The notes under the pieces are model-generated. The model made no database searches. It saw only the letters and a list, made by a program, of their open reading frames with translations, and was not told the origin of the DNA. A program made the position numbers and the translations under genes. From Phorcus lineatus (Eukaryota > Mollusca > Gastropoda > Trochida > Trochidae), in assembly GCA_921293015.1 (NCBI GenBank), contig OV121089.1, positions 48,245,220-48,309,219 of the forward strand: a DNA stretch of 64,000 nt, written 5' to 3'. Below are positions 23,501 to 36,759 of the stretch, piece after piece; position 1 is the first letter of the stretch, and each line of letters starts with the position of its first letter.

Positions 23501-24846
23501 TTTGGTATTTCCTCATATATAAAAACATTTGATCGTCAAACTTGAAATAAACTGTTGCTATTAAGGTATGAAATCTTCTTGAGTATTTTATTACTATTAT
23601 TCTAATAATTATCCATTAGCTCTTGTTGCACCCTTGCGTTTGTGACAATTTTGAAGAATTTATGAACATCAACAATGAATTCATCGGAATCAGAAAAGTA
23701 TCGCCATGGTAATGGCTCTTATGAAACAATGAACACCGTTAAGATATTGAGAAACAGTAAGTCTCAAAAATCAACCAATTTCTTTAAACACATAGTGGCA
23801 ACACATTATAAAATGCTATCTTAGCAATAATTTTTTTCCGAACGTGTTGTATCACCCTTATACTACTGTTTCACTATTCATGTGTAACTTGCTTTGATAG
23901 GAAGTGATGTGACATATGTTTTTTGTTGAATGAGTATTAATCGGTCAATCGGTCACAAAACATCCTAATCACTTGTAATCTTAAACGCAGAAGCTATTTC
24001 GTGGGTCTTGATATGTTCATTGATCATCCGAGTAGCTCTGATGCCACCTGTCACATTATCACATTATGGATCTTCAGCATTTGGTATCGAGGGCGTCAGA
24101 GATACTTTTAACGATGGTCTACTGCTTGCGGATATCAGTCTTCACGAAGACAAAACACTACTTGTTCTATTAATTTTGGCTTGTCCAATATCCCGTCATC
24201 CTGTGATGACAACCAGAGGTAACGGCCAGTGGCTTCAGTTCTGAGTCAAGTGAATTTTTACCACTGGACAGGTCAGGTGAGTCTAACCTTTTTGCGTTGA
24301 TATCCGAAATTTGAAAAAATATATTCCTCATAAATTTAAAAACACGAATACAAAGTTTTGATTCTTTGAATACGAATTTATTTACATCAATCACATAAGA
24401 TATTTTTCAGTTTTTCAGTTTAAAAGTGATTATTTAATCTAAACAATGATTCAGTTTGGACAGGATATTTCCCCCTTTGTTCTAATGAAACGATTGATAT
24501 TAAGTGACCCTAAGGTGTTAAATATGTAACAAGTGACTTTTCTCTTTCTCATTATATTCCCAATGTGTTTTTTTATTTGCTTGTAATTTCTTTTGCTTCA
24601 ACACCAGATAGTTTCTACAATGGTATTGTATTAATAATCTCATACTCTCAGACTTACCATTTCTTTAACTTTTGGTGGCGGTGATGCATTTGATATGAAC
24701 TCGCAAATCAGCTGTTCTGAATCATATGACGGAGCTGAGCAGAAACAGTCCTTGTCACAGAGGACATGACACAGTCTGATCCCCACAGGACCAGAGGACA
24801 CGAGGTATGCAGTGCAGATCCCAAACAGAGCAACTCTGCCAAGCAT
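20583..24846 (-). CDS. Gene C: secreted cysteine-rich family protein, complete three-exon model
   Basis: Exon 1 is 24846-24658 (63 codons), exon 2 is 21660-21565 (32 codons) and exon 3 is 21035-20583 (150 codons plus stop). Junctions are ATG|GTAAGT, TTCAAG|AGG, CAG|GTGAGC and TTGTAG|AAA, all phase 0; the predicted protein is 245 residues. It has a signal peptide (MLGRVALFGICTAYLVSS), then cysteines at 26, 30, 34, 36 and 48. Exon 2 has C-x4-C but Tyr (TAT) where every other copy has the last cysteine. Exon 3 contains SQRFEIQ and GIDLSKKGINMGSF, then a lysine-rich stretch ending KITVELGLS. Intron 1 is about 3 kb; intron 2 holds a SINE ending about 30 bp from the exon 2 donor. Function unknown. 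Confidence 0.8.
21256..21532 (+). mobile_element. tRNA-derived SINE in intron 2 of gene C
   Basis: The head has a box A-like GTGCAGTGGTTAGCGCG and a box B-like GTTTCGAATCCCGCC, followed by the body seen in three other copies (GGGGCTCGGCAACTTTGTCTGCAGTAGAG, then AGCGCAGTACCACC). It stops at ATAAGTAAAACACTCT, before the tail seen in the copy at 30208. Lies antisense to gene C. Confidence 0.85.
23300..23390 (+). promoter_or_regulatory. TATA-box promoter-like segment inside intron 1 of gene C
   Basis: CCTATAAAAGCAAGCAGC at about 23333 is followed 20-30 bases later by a plausible start (TTTCAGACTC), and then by ACAAG|GTAATTAG, resembling a splice donor. About 290 bp downstream, an ATG at 23675 opens a short frame that can end at AGAAACA|GTAAGT (about 23757). 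This could be a small antisense gene, an LTR (an AATAAA lies near 23546) or chance. No homologue was recognised. Confidence 0.3.
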
Positions 24847-25350
24847 GGTTTTCTTAAACTAGCAGTGGTGGTTATGATGACAAATCAGTCTTTATCTTAC
24901 CAACACCGAATCGATCAACAATATGTGTGAGAATGACGGCTGTCTCGATAGATTGCAATTGCTGGTATTCAAGATATACAGTTTTCTGCTCATTAAAGAC
25001 AGATGAACAAAGGTATTTGGTTAAATGATCTGAACAGAATTTTTCAGCCACTTAAGAATATTTCTGCTCGGTTTGCAATGACAGATATGATTAGCAAATA
25101 AAGCTAAGTATGGCCGACAGTGAATAGATTAACCATGTTAAAGGGTTTGTTTCTCTGCCTCAATGGAGGTACCCAAATAACAGATGGTCTTTCTTCAGAA
25201 ATACCTCAGTACCAACCAATGGTGAATACAAGGAATTTAATATTGCAGTACCTTAATGTCAAATCGTAAACGTAGAGGCTTTGTTTCGTCATAAGTTTTC
25301 GTGTACTTATATTTACTAAATATACTATATTTCCTTTACAAATCTTATGT
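24847..25350 (-). promoter_or_regulatory. Conserved 5' flank of gene C
   Basis: Shares with the flanks of A, B and E the TATCGAGACAG and CATTCTCACACAT words near the predicted start, and the AGCAAATAAAGCTAAGTATG / ACAGTGAATAGATTAACCATG unit near 25090. Function is inferred from conservation across paralogues. Confidence 0.4.
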
Positions 25351-28300
25351 CAAATGTTAAGAAAAAAGATGTATCGACTTCGAAAAGGAAAAACTAATCA
25401 GAACGTTCTCTTTCTTGCACATGTTCTTTCTCTTTCTTGCAACAGGATCTACTTGTGTATCAACAAGCTCTTAAGAGAAATGTTATTCAGCAAACATTGA
25501 ATATCACTCTGAAAACATGCTTCCAACGCACAAAAAAAGGATTTAATCTTGGACATTTTCACCAAGGTAAAATCTAGTCAAGGGTTTACTTAAGAAATTT
25601 TAGGAAAGAAGAAAATTTATTGTATGTAGCTTTGCATTGAATAAAGATGAGAAGATTCAAAATGCTTATCTAATAGTTCAATTCATGACATGAATTATCG
25701 CTGCATGCATAAATAGTGCAAAAAGTGTTTTAATCACTTACCAGCACAAAATTTTAAAGTGCTATTTTTTATATTGATTAATGAGTGAGTTTGATATTGA
25801 AAATATTCTAGTGATGTTTTATTATTTATTATGAGTGTATAAACTTAAACATAAAACAAAGGGAGTTTAATATGTTTAAGTTTTATGATCTATTTATTAG
25901 ATGCAACTCTAGAAATGTCAAATAATTTGACATAATCATCACTATATCACATGGGCAATGATACGCTGGTGAGAACGTTAAAATATACAAAGTCCTGTTT
26001 TCCATTGATTTACTCTATACGTATACATTACATTCTTTTTATTATTTAATGCTGAAATCGTTTAATGATTAGAGATAATTATTCCACACATTCACAGGCA
26101 CTCTCATAGATATTACGATGCCGTTGAGAAATTATGCAGGAGAGGACGTGGTGCAGTTATACAAACGTCTTATTGTGGATTTTGTGGTTTTAGATCGTGG
26201 CAATGGTGATATCAAAGTGATTCTACTTTGTCATTATGAAGTCAATTTCAAGAAAGATAACTCTTTCAGGACTACATTTAAACATAGCACTATCATCCTT
26301 TAACTGAAATGTAACAGTTAACAATTGCACGCAAACAAATCCTTTTTTGAATGCAAGCATATTCAGGAAAGATAATGCCAAGATTATGAAGTGAAACTTT
26401 GAGAAAGTGATTATGAAGTGAAACTTTGAAGAAGCGAAGTGAAAATGTTGAAAAACTTATTTCAAATAACCGAATAAATCTTATGATGTCATTTATAACA
26501 TGTATGTAATAAATGTCAATATCCTCGTCTCAATAGGCATACCTTGGGAGACGAAATCTTTTTAAAAAATACTCTGCCTTTCAATTTTGTTTTATCGAAT
26601 GCTAATTTATTGACACCCGTTAGATAACTTTTGACTGGTTATACAACACTTGTTGCAAATACCGCAGTTAAAAGACAATAAAAATATGTGTTTAAAAATC
26701 TTAACTGTATCTGATGAAACATACCTTTTATGTTGATTTTAGACCCTCAAAACAAAGAAAGTACTTTTAATATACAAACATTTTCAAGAATACCCTTTTC
26801 GTGTTTAAATCATTACCATTATAAAAATCAACACTTAGGAGTTACGTTTTCCATTAATAAAGAATTACCATTTTTAAAGATTTTATCTTTATTTTGTATA
26901 AGCTGAAATTAAACTAATTCTACTTTATGACAATGTATAAAATATGTTATTTGACCAAACCTGTTTGTTCTGTATTGTTGGATAAATCTAAACAAACTAG
27001 AGCTAGAACAATTAGTATGTTAAAACTGGATTCGTTCTGAAAGTTTTAATTTGGAGACTTGTTTGGTTCAATGAAAATAGGCAAAAAGAGAAAAGATTAG
27101 CCTTTGCCATAACACATGAATGTTCCTGGTTATGGTTATTTTATCGAATGAATTATATAATAATGATAGGAAAATCTTATATAAAAAATTTGAAACAATT
27201 TTGAACAGAAATGCTCATTTACCCACTGAAAACAATATTCTACTTTTCAAGCAGGTACATCAATAACAAATTGGATTTAAATACTCTTCATTTCCAGGTG
27301 ATATCTATTTGCTAGCCATTCCGTATGTTATACTTTATACCTTGGGCTTTTAAACTTATCTAAAAACACGTATGCTATTAGTGCATGTAATCATTTAAAT
27401 ATAATTGTTTTACACATTCTTGCATTTTTATGTCTTTAAAGCTTAACATTACTGTGACATCTTACACAATGAGAATTGTGTACATTGAGAGTGAGATTGT
27501 GTACACTTATATTTATAATGCAGCACTGTACATTTCGAATAAAATTTTTAGAAACTGTGTGAGGTTATTAATATTCATTAGTCCCGATAAGATATTTAAT
27601 ATAAACATTTGTAAATAAGAGAAAGCCCAGTTAATTTGGGATCATTTGTGCCTACATTTCATCTGTTTGTCAAATTAACAATCCAGTGTGATATATATAT
27701 AATCACAATTAATTTGAAATCGCTGAAATGAGGTGGGTAGACTTCCCGCGCATTGATATATATTTCGAACACGTAGAAGACCTGTACAGATGAAATGATG
27801 ATTTGCTTCCGCAATTGTTTTGGTATTTCTAACTCATTTGCGTCGTTTAATTTGTAGTTTCCAAAGTGCGTAAACAAAGTGATAAGATAAATGAAACTGT
27901 AACTATTTATTTGCAAAGAACTGAATATAAAATTCCTTATTCAAGCGACTGTCTGCGAGGCTTCTTTAAATTTCACCAATTAAATGACGTCACAATCGAT
28001 AAGATTATATAAGTATTTCATTATTAAATACATCATGATGGAAAGAATCTAGGTTTAACAGACAATTAACAGGAACATAATTATCATATTTCTCTTGTTA
28101 CAACGCAAGAATGATATACTTGTTTACAAAACTTGAGGTGACAGTGTCAAGGCATGCGGTCGCGCTATAAGCCAGCTCTCTTGCTATTAGGATTGTCGTA
28201 AATACCATCCACAGTACACAGGTAGAACAACAAAGTCATCTAATTTGTTGAATTGTTTTTCTGAAAACCAAATCTCACGTAAATTCAACTTTCGAGGACA

Positions 28301-29362
28301 ATATAGATGAAACTAAGCCATCTGCCATATTGAGTTATCTGTCGACTCCAAACGGATTTGAAAATCATCATCTCTAGTTGATTACCTTTCCAAAGATACC
28401 CTCATAATTGTGTATCTCTTGACATTCGACTGCTACTTAGTTTATTGTCACGACTTTCAATCATTATGAACCATTGAAGTTGTAAAATATATATTAAACC
28501 AATCAATTATGTAAAGCTGATTGGTATCATGCATTTCTACCGACGATGACAATTATTTGAAAAAGTAACGGTTACCCAAACTCTTTAGGATTTTGCGATG
28601 TTTCTAACGATTTTGCAAAAACACGTGAGATTTTATATTAGATAACAATATATGTTAGTTAACTAGGTTGTCATGAAAGTGAAAGAAAACCCACCCGAGA
28701 AAAGCACGTCTAGGGATTTTCTCAGTCCAAACAAAGTGGAAAAGATGACTGAGAAGGAAAGTTAATATTATGAAACACTATTTCTATTTGTGAATTCTTT
28801 CGGTCATGCCATTGCCTCTATTTAACTGTTGAATTATCTTAAAAATACAGAGAAAATCTTTGAGCTGGAGTTTCAGGTGACTACTAACACGTCACACATT
28901 GAGCGTGGCTTCCAGTCATGCGTCAATGATTTTGTCAACGCTTGCACAGGTCTGATTAGGCAGTTTTATAAAATAAGTCTATAAACGGTCTCCAAGTAGT
29001 CGAATTAAAGCGTATATTTTCTCTTTTTTCGCTCGATTGATTTTAACAAGTGATGCGAATACTGATAATAATTTGTAATAATCAAAATTATGCGTTTCGC
29101 CGTCTCTTTAATAACCAACTGATAAGCAGTTGAATATCATTAACTGCTGCAAACTTGTAAACGACTGAGAATCAATTACGTCTGCTTATCAGACAAAATT
29201 CCTCAATTCTGGTAGAAGTCAATGGTGTCCAACTAATTATTCAGTAGTGCTCTTTAAGATAACTAATTCTCGAATATCGTTCTCTCATAAATTTTAATCA
29301 TTACTTTAGATCAAATACCTTTGAATTTAAGAATTTATTTGGAAAGACACAACCAAAGAAGA
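25351..29362. other. Spacer between genes C and psi-D
   Basis: Positions 25430-26240 align with 11270-11830 upstream of gene B. The short open frame at 26118-26303 falls in this homologous block, but the counterpart at 11700 is not open, so I do not call it a gene. A TGACGTCA palindrome occurs at about 27985. Nothing else was recognised. Confidence 0.45.
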
Positions 29363-30207
29363 ATGTTCAAATTTCAAGCTGTGTTTGGCATCTGTGTTGC
29401 ATACCTCGTGTCATGTGCTCTTGTGGGGATCAGACTGTGTCATGTCCTTCATCTCCATCTTATGATTCAGAAAAAATGATATGCGAGTTTATGACAAACA
29501 TATCACTGCCTTCAAAATGAAATGGATTAGTGAGTCTGAAAATATGAGATTATCAATACAGCATCATTGTAAAAGCTCTTTAGAGTTGAAGCAAAGAAAG
29601 TCACAAACAACAAGAAAACAATAAACAGTAATTGTTAGCATATTTTTTATTTGAAATGCACCTGGAATGTCATGGAGAGAAGAGTCACTATGCACGTATT
29701 AAGCACCTTGGAATCACTGATAGTCAACTGTTTCTTTTAACAAAGGGACATCTGTTAAACTTGCAATGATAAAGTGAAAATGAAATGAAAATGACAAATG
29801 ATAAACTGCATCATAGTTTAAAAGAATATAATTCCTGAAACCCTGGGTTTAAAATTAAAATGATTATAGTTGCTTTAGTGTTTTTCTTGACATTATTGTT
29901 GGATGGGAATAATCATATGTCCGAAAATCCTATTGGACTTCTTAGTAAGTAGTGAATGTTGTTGTGCGGACAAACTATAATATACGATGTATGCAGTCTC
30001 AGAAAGATTTATCGGGTCCCTCTCATACTTACCACGCCATTCTTATCTATGTCACAAGCATAAGGAATTTTGAGATGAAGATGAAAGCGGGTACATATAT
30101 AATATTAAGCATGAAATGATTATTTTGGTTATATGTGAATAGTCAAAATATTTGCAATCAATATATCAAATGAGGACATGCAAAGACATAGTTACCCTCA
30201 TTCAAGT

Positions 30208-30470
30208 GAGGTGAGGTGAGTTCGGGTTTAACGCCGTTTTCAAGAGTATTTCACTTATAAATTATTACACCGCGTCTGTTAGTATTATTGCATCGACCGG
30301 AAGTGGTCAATCATAGGTGGTACTAAGTTTAAATTCATTGTATCATCGCACACAAACCATACCGAGTGTAGAACAGTTCTCTACAACAGACGAAGTTGTC
30401 GAGCCCCTTGCGAGATTCGAACCACGGACTTCTTGATCCGAAGCCGAATGCGCTAAAACAAACTGTCACT
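30208..30470 (-). mobile_element. tRNA-derived SINE, most complete copy
   Basis: On the minus strand: a tRNA-like head with GGTTCGAATC box B, then GGGGCTCGACAACTTCGTC, the ACTGTTCTACACTCGGTATG body and a tail AAAACGGCGTTAAACCCGAACTCACC. Box A is degraded. Lies in intron 1 of pseudo-D. Confidence 0.85.
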
Positions 30471-30818
30471 TGGAACCTTGAATAGTGAGATCATAGCATT
30501 GTGATATCATTAGAATCATTACTGTAAGGCATTGTATTGTCATCAACATTGAGGCGACATAGCATTAACTTAAGATGCAAATGAAGAATACTAAACTATG
30601 TCCAATTTGATAACATTTTATAAAAACAAGTGGATGGTTTGGTATCTAGCAAGTGAAATCGAGTTATATATTGATATTTTTGACGACTTTCATAAAAAAA
30701 AATTATTTAACGGAACTGAGTTTTTATTCTTTTATTTACTACTCACTTAACTGTATCATTTACAAAGAACGAACATATCTGACAGTACCGTTGCTGGTGG
30801 GTCGGTAACATTGTGTGA

Positions 30819-30882
30819 CCTCATGGGACCTCATCGTTTGACCTCATGGGACCTCATGTTTGACCTCATGGGACCTCACTGA
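30819..30882. repeat. 22-bp tandem repeat, three copies
   Basis: Three copies of TTTGACCTCATGGGACCTCA, with small changes in the first and last. Confidence 0.85.
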
Positions 30883-31149
30883 GCACGTGATGCTATGACA
30901 CGATGAGCAGTAACATTGTGGATGTCATTATGCTAAATCAGGGTAAATGAATCCGCTCAGCTCCTTCCTTATACCCTGATCTCTTTCGGGTCAAATGCCT
31001 CGTTCAGCTAGAACGGCGTGATATGCATGACCTGTTATTGTGTCAGCCAATGAAATGTTGTTATTCAAGGAGTTCAAGCTACTATCGCAAACATTGGTTT
31101 GTCCGATAGGTAGTAATTTAGGCAGGTTTTAGAAAGGGGTTCTCGACCA

Positions 31150-32920
31150 TTGACAACATATAATTGCAACATTTACTTAATCAAATATTGAAATCATTAA
31201 ATAGGAAATACATATTGATTTTTCAAAGGCGTTTGATTCCATGTAGGGCCGGTCTGGGGTTTAAAATGATCAAGTTTGGACTTAAGGGAAGATTTAAGAC
31301 TCTAGCTAAACATATATATCATGATATAAAATCCTCGGTCTCGGCGAACAATGAGGTGTCTGATTTCTTTCCCTGTAGTTCTTGCGTGCGAGAGGAAGGA
31401 AATCTTTCGCCATAACGTTTCTGTATTTTTACAAATTACCTTGAACAAGTGTTAAATGAAAATGGATGCTCTGGAATAAGCATTGAAACTAAGTCAGGTG
31501 ATGAAATAACTTTGTTTATAAAGTTCCTTTCCTTGCTGTATGCAGATGACACCGCCCTGTTCAGTGATACTCCTATTGGCCTACAAAAGACCCTCAATAC
31601 TTTCTTCGATTACTGTGTTGAATAAAATTTAAAAGTAAATATTTCTAAAACTAAAATTGTAATTTTTGAAAGCCAATAGACAAAAAAGTCAAAATTAAGG
31701 TTTATTTTTGGTGATACTTATTTAAATATAGTTGACGATTACAGTTACCTTGGTATAAAATTTCATCGAAATAAAATAATGTTAGCTAGTATGAAATCTA
31801 TCAAAGAAAGTGCCTCAAAAGCAATGTTCTGTCTTCTTAAGAAAGCTAGAAATATGAATATGCAACTAAACAGTCTTTTAACTGCATTTGAAGCAATGGT
31901 TGTACCAATCTTATTATATCTTATTATACGGATGTGAGGTATGTATATATAGGGGGGGAATAAAAAAGCTTGCTTCCTGTCTAAAATCCTCAACACCATC
32001 GTATTGACTCCATGGAGAATTCGGAAGAGCCCCTCTATCTTTAAAAATAGAAAAACGAATGACCCCTATTGGCATGGAATAGCGAGCAGTAACGAAAAAG
32101 TCAAATTATCTCAAGTTTTGTACTCATTCATGTAATGTAATGTAATATAATGTAAGGTAATACGTCTTGGATTTTGTACAACCGGAATCAGTTCTAAAAG
32201 ACCAATTTAATCAGTCTTTAGGAGGTTACATCCAGTTCCAAAGGACAATATTATAAACTTTTGAAAGAAAACTAAGTTTTGAAAATCATCTCTTCTTGTC
32301 TATACATATTCCTTTTCCAATACTTCACTTTAGAACCACTTATCATAGACTCCCTTTAGAAACTGGACGCTAGCAGAATACTATTAAGCAAGAAATAACA
32401 TGTAAATAATGTAATACCCCTGCAGTTGGTGATCAGTTCCATTAGTTGCTAAAGTGTACAGCTCTGAACCATGAACGCTCTATTCTTATTTACTTCTATT
32501 TTACATTGCCGAGCATATTCAAATTTAAAAGACTAATTACTTTTAATTACACAAAGGTGCTGAAAAAGCTTACCAAATTTATCAACATTATTATTAAGTG
32601 TTGCCAGTTATTTTCGTATGAATGAGGATTATTTTTTTCGGTAGAACACAACTGCACAATGCATGCTCTATATATAGATATATATTCTTCTTACAAGTTA
32701 TAAATGATGTATGTAATGCTATTGAAATGTGTTTAAGATTACATAGGAACAGATATATTTATTTTTATAGATGTTGTTTATATTATTGTGTAAATGTGAA
32801 AATTTGTCTGTCCCTGCTGTCTTCATTAATTTGTATTTAAATGTGATATAATTTTTTTGCTCTTGTAACACCGTTGGTGGCGATATGAGGTTAATAAATG
32901 AATCTGAATCTGAATCTGAT
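31150..32920 (+). mobile_element. Degenerate LINE with (TGAATC)n tail
   Basis: RT motif A (IDFSKAFDS) lies at about 31215 in one frame and motif C (LYADDTALFSD) at about 31540 in another. They are followed by NLKVNISKTKIVIF and DDYSYLGIKF, typical of non-LTR reverse transcriptases. Several stops and frame changes make it inactive. The 3' end, TAATAAATGAATCTGAATCTGAATCTGAT, is a short-repeat tail as used by many LINEs. It is 5'-truncated at the RT and lies inside intron 1 of pseudo-D. A TGTAATGTAATG run occurs near 32130. Confidence 0.8.
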
Positions 32921-34539
32921 ACAAGGCATTTTGCCCAATAGAGATCAGGGTATTGGAGTTGAAACAGATTCATTTACACTGATATAGCAGGATGTGTAGA
33001 TGTCTTCATCAGGAGATATCTTCAATGGGCTAGTAATAAAAACAACGTTTTGAAGACTTGATTGTTACGTAAGCTTGTGGATATGATTTGGCCTTTAATA
33101 AGCAATATAACCTGTGAAACCCTTTTAGGATGACATTAATCTGTTTCAGAAATTTCAAGCATGACTTTAAAATGACCCAGATATTTTGCTGATTAATGGT
33201 TGTTGCCTCAGATTAATGCAGATCTTTTACATTAGTTTTAAAGCTGCTTCTCTTTTAAAAGAAGTGTGTATCTAGATCATGCCGAGCAGTTCATGCCAGG
33301 CGTCGAGCAGTGCTATGTGTAAACCAGCTAAGCGACTTGGTCTGGCAGAACAACACTACAATCAAGAAATCAGCAAAGCTTGAGAACACCTTGAAAGTAA
33401 GTAGAAATACATAACAAGGCAACGGTTTTTTTTATAAAAATTATTTTTTAATCATTGTTATTGCAAGAGCAAATACACTGTTCTATAAATGCGTCCTTAG
33501 CAGGAGAAAAGATCACATGAAAAGATGTCAATTTGTCAACAATTTGATTAGTTTTAACCATGGGCAGACCCTTTTGAAATCAGTTTACCTTCACAGATCA
33601 ATAATTTCCATGAAATACTGGAACCAATGAGTAAACATCAAATAAAAATAACACAAATGACAAGCTTGAACCCGCAGATTAAAATTCAATTAAAGAAAGA
33701 AAATATATTCAAGTGTTGATTTTTGAAAGCGTGTGTAGAAAAAAAGACTTTATTTTGTTTTCTAAGATGTACTCTTATTGAGATTTCCACGATTGATATT
33801 AACTAATTTGAGTTAGAGAACCCTTGCTCATTGCTTAGTCACCATTTAAGCTTTGAACAGGAATATTTATAGTTAAAAATAGTTTGAAATAGTTAATGTT
33901 GCATTCATTTATATACATGATATACACAAATATATAAACATGTAAAACATCGTTCAGCTTATCATATTTAAAAGATTGTCTGATAAAGTTTCATCAATCA
34001 TATTTTTTTTTAGAAAGAGGGAAAAGCAAAGCTTCTAAATTCAAGGATTGATTAAAGGAATAACATTACCGAGAAAGGTTTGCAAGTTGGATCCCTTACG
34101 CAGATTAAGGTTCACTTGACACCTTTCAGCTCTCTAAGGTTTGCTTGTTCTTTGGCTGATCGAAGCAAGTTATTTATAAATGAACGAAGAAGGGTTGGTA
34201 GAAGACAAATACAAGTTTCGGCTAAACCTAGCAGAAATAAAATTGTAAATAAAAAAAGAGGGCATCATTGATTTCTTTTTTTCTTATTTTTACATGGATG
34301 GAACGAACATACTTGATGTTAATTTTTGTGATATGTGATAAACGTTTTTGTGTAGATAAACAACATACACTAGCATCATTAGCATTACTATAAAAATAAT
34401 TACTAATGTTCAATTGTTGGCAGCCCTTCATTGTCTCCGTAATTAAATTATCCATATTTGAAAAAAATAGAAATAACAGCTATGCAGAAGATTTTTTTAG
34501 TGAACAAGAACTTTCCCAATAGAAGGCTCCACAATAGAA

Positions 34540-36320
34540 CGTCTAATTATGAATATTACAAAAGTGGATGAAAGAATAATTAACGTTCTAACAAAGGGAA
34601 AGAAATTCACACCAACACCATCGAGCGGAGATCCAAAAGAACCTGAAAAGGAGAATCAGGAATTTTCTAGAAAATTTAAACTTTCATAATACTTTAGTTA
34701 AGATTCCAATAACATTCAATAGATAACTTAGAAAGTCATACTCGGTAAATGATCAGTCAATAGTTTACAAAAAGAGCATGTTTACCTTAAAGGCAGGGAG
34801 ATATACAATTTTAGATAAAACGGTTGAACAAATTAAAGAAATAAAACATTCTGAACAACCAAAGGATGACAAATCAAACATAAACCTGAATGAACGCATA
34901 CCAAAAAAGCATACCAAAAATCATTATCGGGAAATAATTAAAACATTTTTATTGATGGGAGGAGCAATTATATTTATTGATGAAATTTCTCATAAAAACA
35001 TACATAACGTTATCAACCTTTGATGATAAAAAATTGTTTTGAAAGAATTGACCAGGGGTGTGACAATGAAACCTTTTCATCATTGAAAATATACTTAACA
35101 AACCATGACTAGCAAATTCTTTGTAGTGCCAAAACTTTATTTAAATGCAGATATAAAGGAAGGTTGTCGACATTTAAATCAGCCTATGTTAAATTGCCTC
35201 CTTTTCCGGAACTCTACTCAAGACTGGTAATAACTGGACCTAAATGCCCAACACAAAATGTTGAAATGTTGAAGATAAAAAACAATTTAAAACAATTAAC
35301 ATTATGTGAAAAGTTATTTAAGAGACACAAATGTTTTTTCAATCATCTAGCTCGAACAACAAATCAGACAAGCTGGTATCACTGGATGCGACAATCCTCT
35401 TTTCAAATTTCCCTCACGACATAGGTTTAGGAGCAATTAACTACTGGTTGGATAAAATGACATACATGATTTTTCAATAGAAAGATTAGAAAAATTTATT
35501 CTTTCAAATAATAAAATCAACTTTAATTAAACAAAAACGGGAACTCCCTCAGGCACGCGAATAGTCCAACATAGGAACATTAGATAACTAGAAGAATCAA
35601 TGTATGAGATTGGAAATTGGAGACGATCTCGAAAAACAATTCCAAAGTAACTTGACAACATGCTTGGATGACTGCTTCGTAATATTGTCTCAAGATAACG
35701 CCAAGTGGTACATGACATCTTTCAAAACATATAGCAGATATGGCAGATAGCAACGAAAAGTACGATTCCTAGATGTAATGTTATCCATTCAAGCAGGCTA
35801 CATAGATACATATGTTACAAGCCTACAAATCCAAACAGTCTTGAGACTACAGATCCTGTCACACCGACATACAGCATTCCATATTCTTTAGCAAGTAGGT
35901 TATGTACCAGAAATAGGAATGGCAGAAATATTAAAAGACAGAGCTTGTTCTGGCAATATCAATTTGTATGATATAAGAAAAACTCGCTCTTTCAATAGAA
36001 AAGACTTTTTTTAAAACAACGGCAACAGGAAAACCACTTCGTATATTATTACTACAATTAACAACTTCCTTAAGGTAAGAAACAATCTTCAGGCGTTATA
36101 CATATGTCCAAAACAAAGCACAAGCAAGAAGGTACAAACCAATATTTTTTTATTCTAAATTGCAGCACATGCCCACATATTGTAGAGGTAAATTTATTTT
36201 CTTTTAGAACCAACTTCGAATTCAAAATATTGCAGCTTTGGCAAGATACATTTACCATCATAGGACATACGATCGTGATAACCTCCTATAAAGTCATACT
36301 GAATTCATTTTGCGTTAAAT
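34540..36320 (+). mobile_element. Degenerate Penelope-like retroelement
   Basis: In order: LTKGKKFTPTPSSGD (about 34585, N-terminal region), VITGPKCPTQN (about 35222), a segment readable as LDATILFSNFPHD (about 35376, the SLDVTSLYSNIPHD-type RT motif), INYWLDKM (35436), KTGTPSGTR (about 35535, equivalent to GTAMGTK of Penelope-like RTs), and a cysteine-bearing NCSTCPHI segment (about 36160) as found just before the GIY-YIG domain. Multiple stops and frameshifts break it, and the endonuclease itself is not clear. Second copy of this class in the window (compare 51921-52770). Confidence 0.7.
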
Positions 36321-36759
36321 GACTGAAGGCATTAATGTAACAGTTTTCTTCAACTCAGCATTATCATAAGAAATGTTTACTACTAAACGTTTTGATGGCA
36401 TATTCGAACTCTTATACTTTCTTGTTTCGGAAGACGATCATAACTCACTTAGAGAGGTGATCTGCTTCCATTGCATGGCAGCTTGCGTAAACATGGTATC
36501 AAGGATACTTAACTTAATACCAGTCTGTTATTCTCTTCACTAAACAAGCAATGTAAGAAACACCAAAGATGAATATCAAGATTTTCAACAGAAACTTGCG
36601 ACATCAAGGATATTTTCAAAAGACGTTGCCACACTTGAGGTGATGTGATTTGTGTTATACGCTGTTTCCAAGTTATTTCACTAATATCATGAATGCTAGT
36701 ATTATTGCAGGGAGTAATCCTTAGTAACATTGTGGTTATACATTACAGTGAAACCTGTA

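Larger units (their letters stand above)
29363..34271 (+). pseudogene. Pseudo-D: inverted, broken three-exon copy of the family
   Basis: The exon 1 relic 29363-29529 starts at an ATG and keeps AYLVS and GVGIRLCHVL-like coding. A 22-bp net deletion removes the next three cysteines and shifts the frame, and a TGA lies near the end. The intron after GTGAGT still aligns with that of gene C. Exon 2 (33262-33396, 45 codons) is intact, with KCVSRSC, CRAVHARRR and the spacing C-x4-C-x11-C; its donor (TTGAAA|GTAAGT) lies further downstream than in A, B, C and E. Exon 3 (from 34014 after TTTTTTTTAG) has a TAA early on, a frameshift within the LSKKGI-equivalent motif and a shortened end. Intron 1 carries a SINE and a LINE. 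It is the only family member on the plus strand between C and F. Confidence 0.75.

Noticed and set aside
26118-26303. 61-codon plus-strand frame
   Set aside because: The homologous block upstream of gene B (about 11690-11830) does not keep the frame open.
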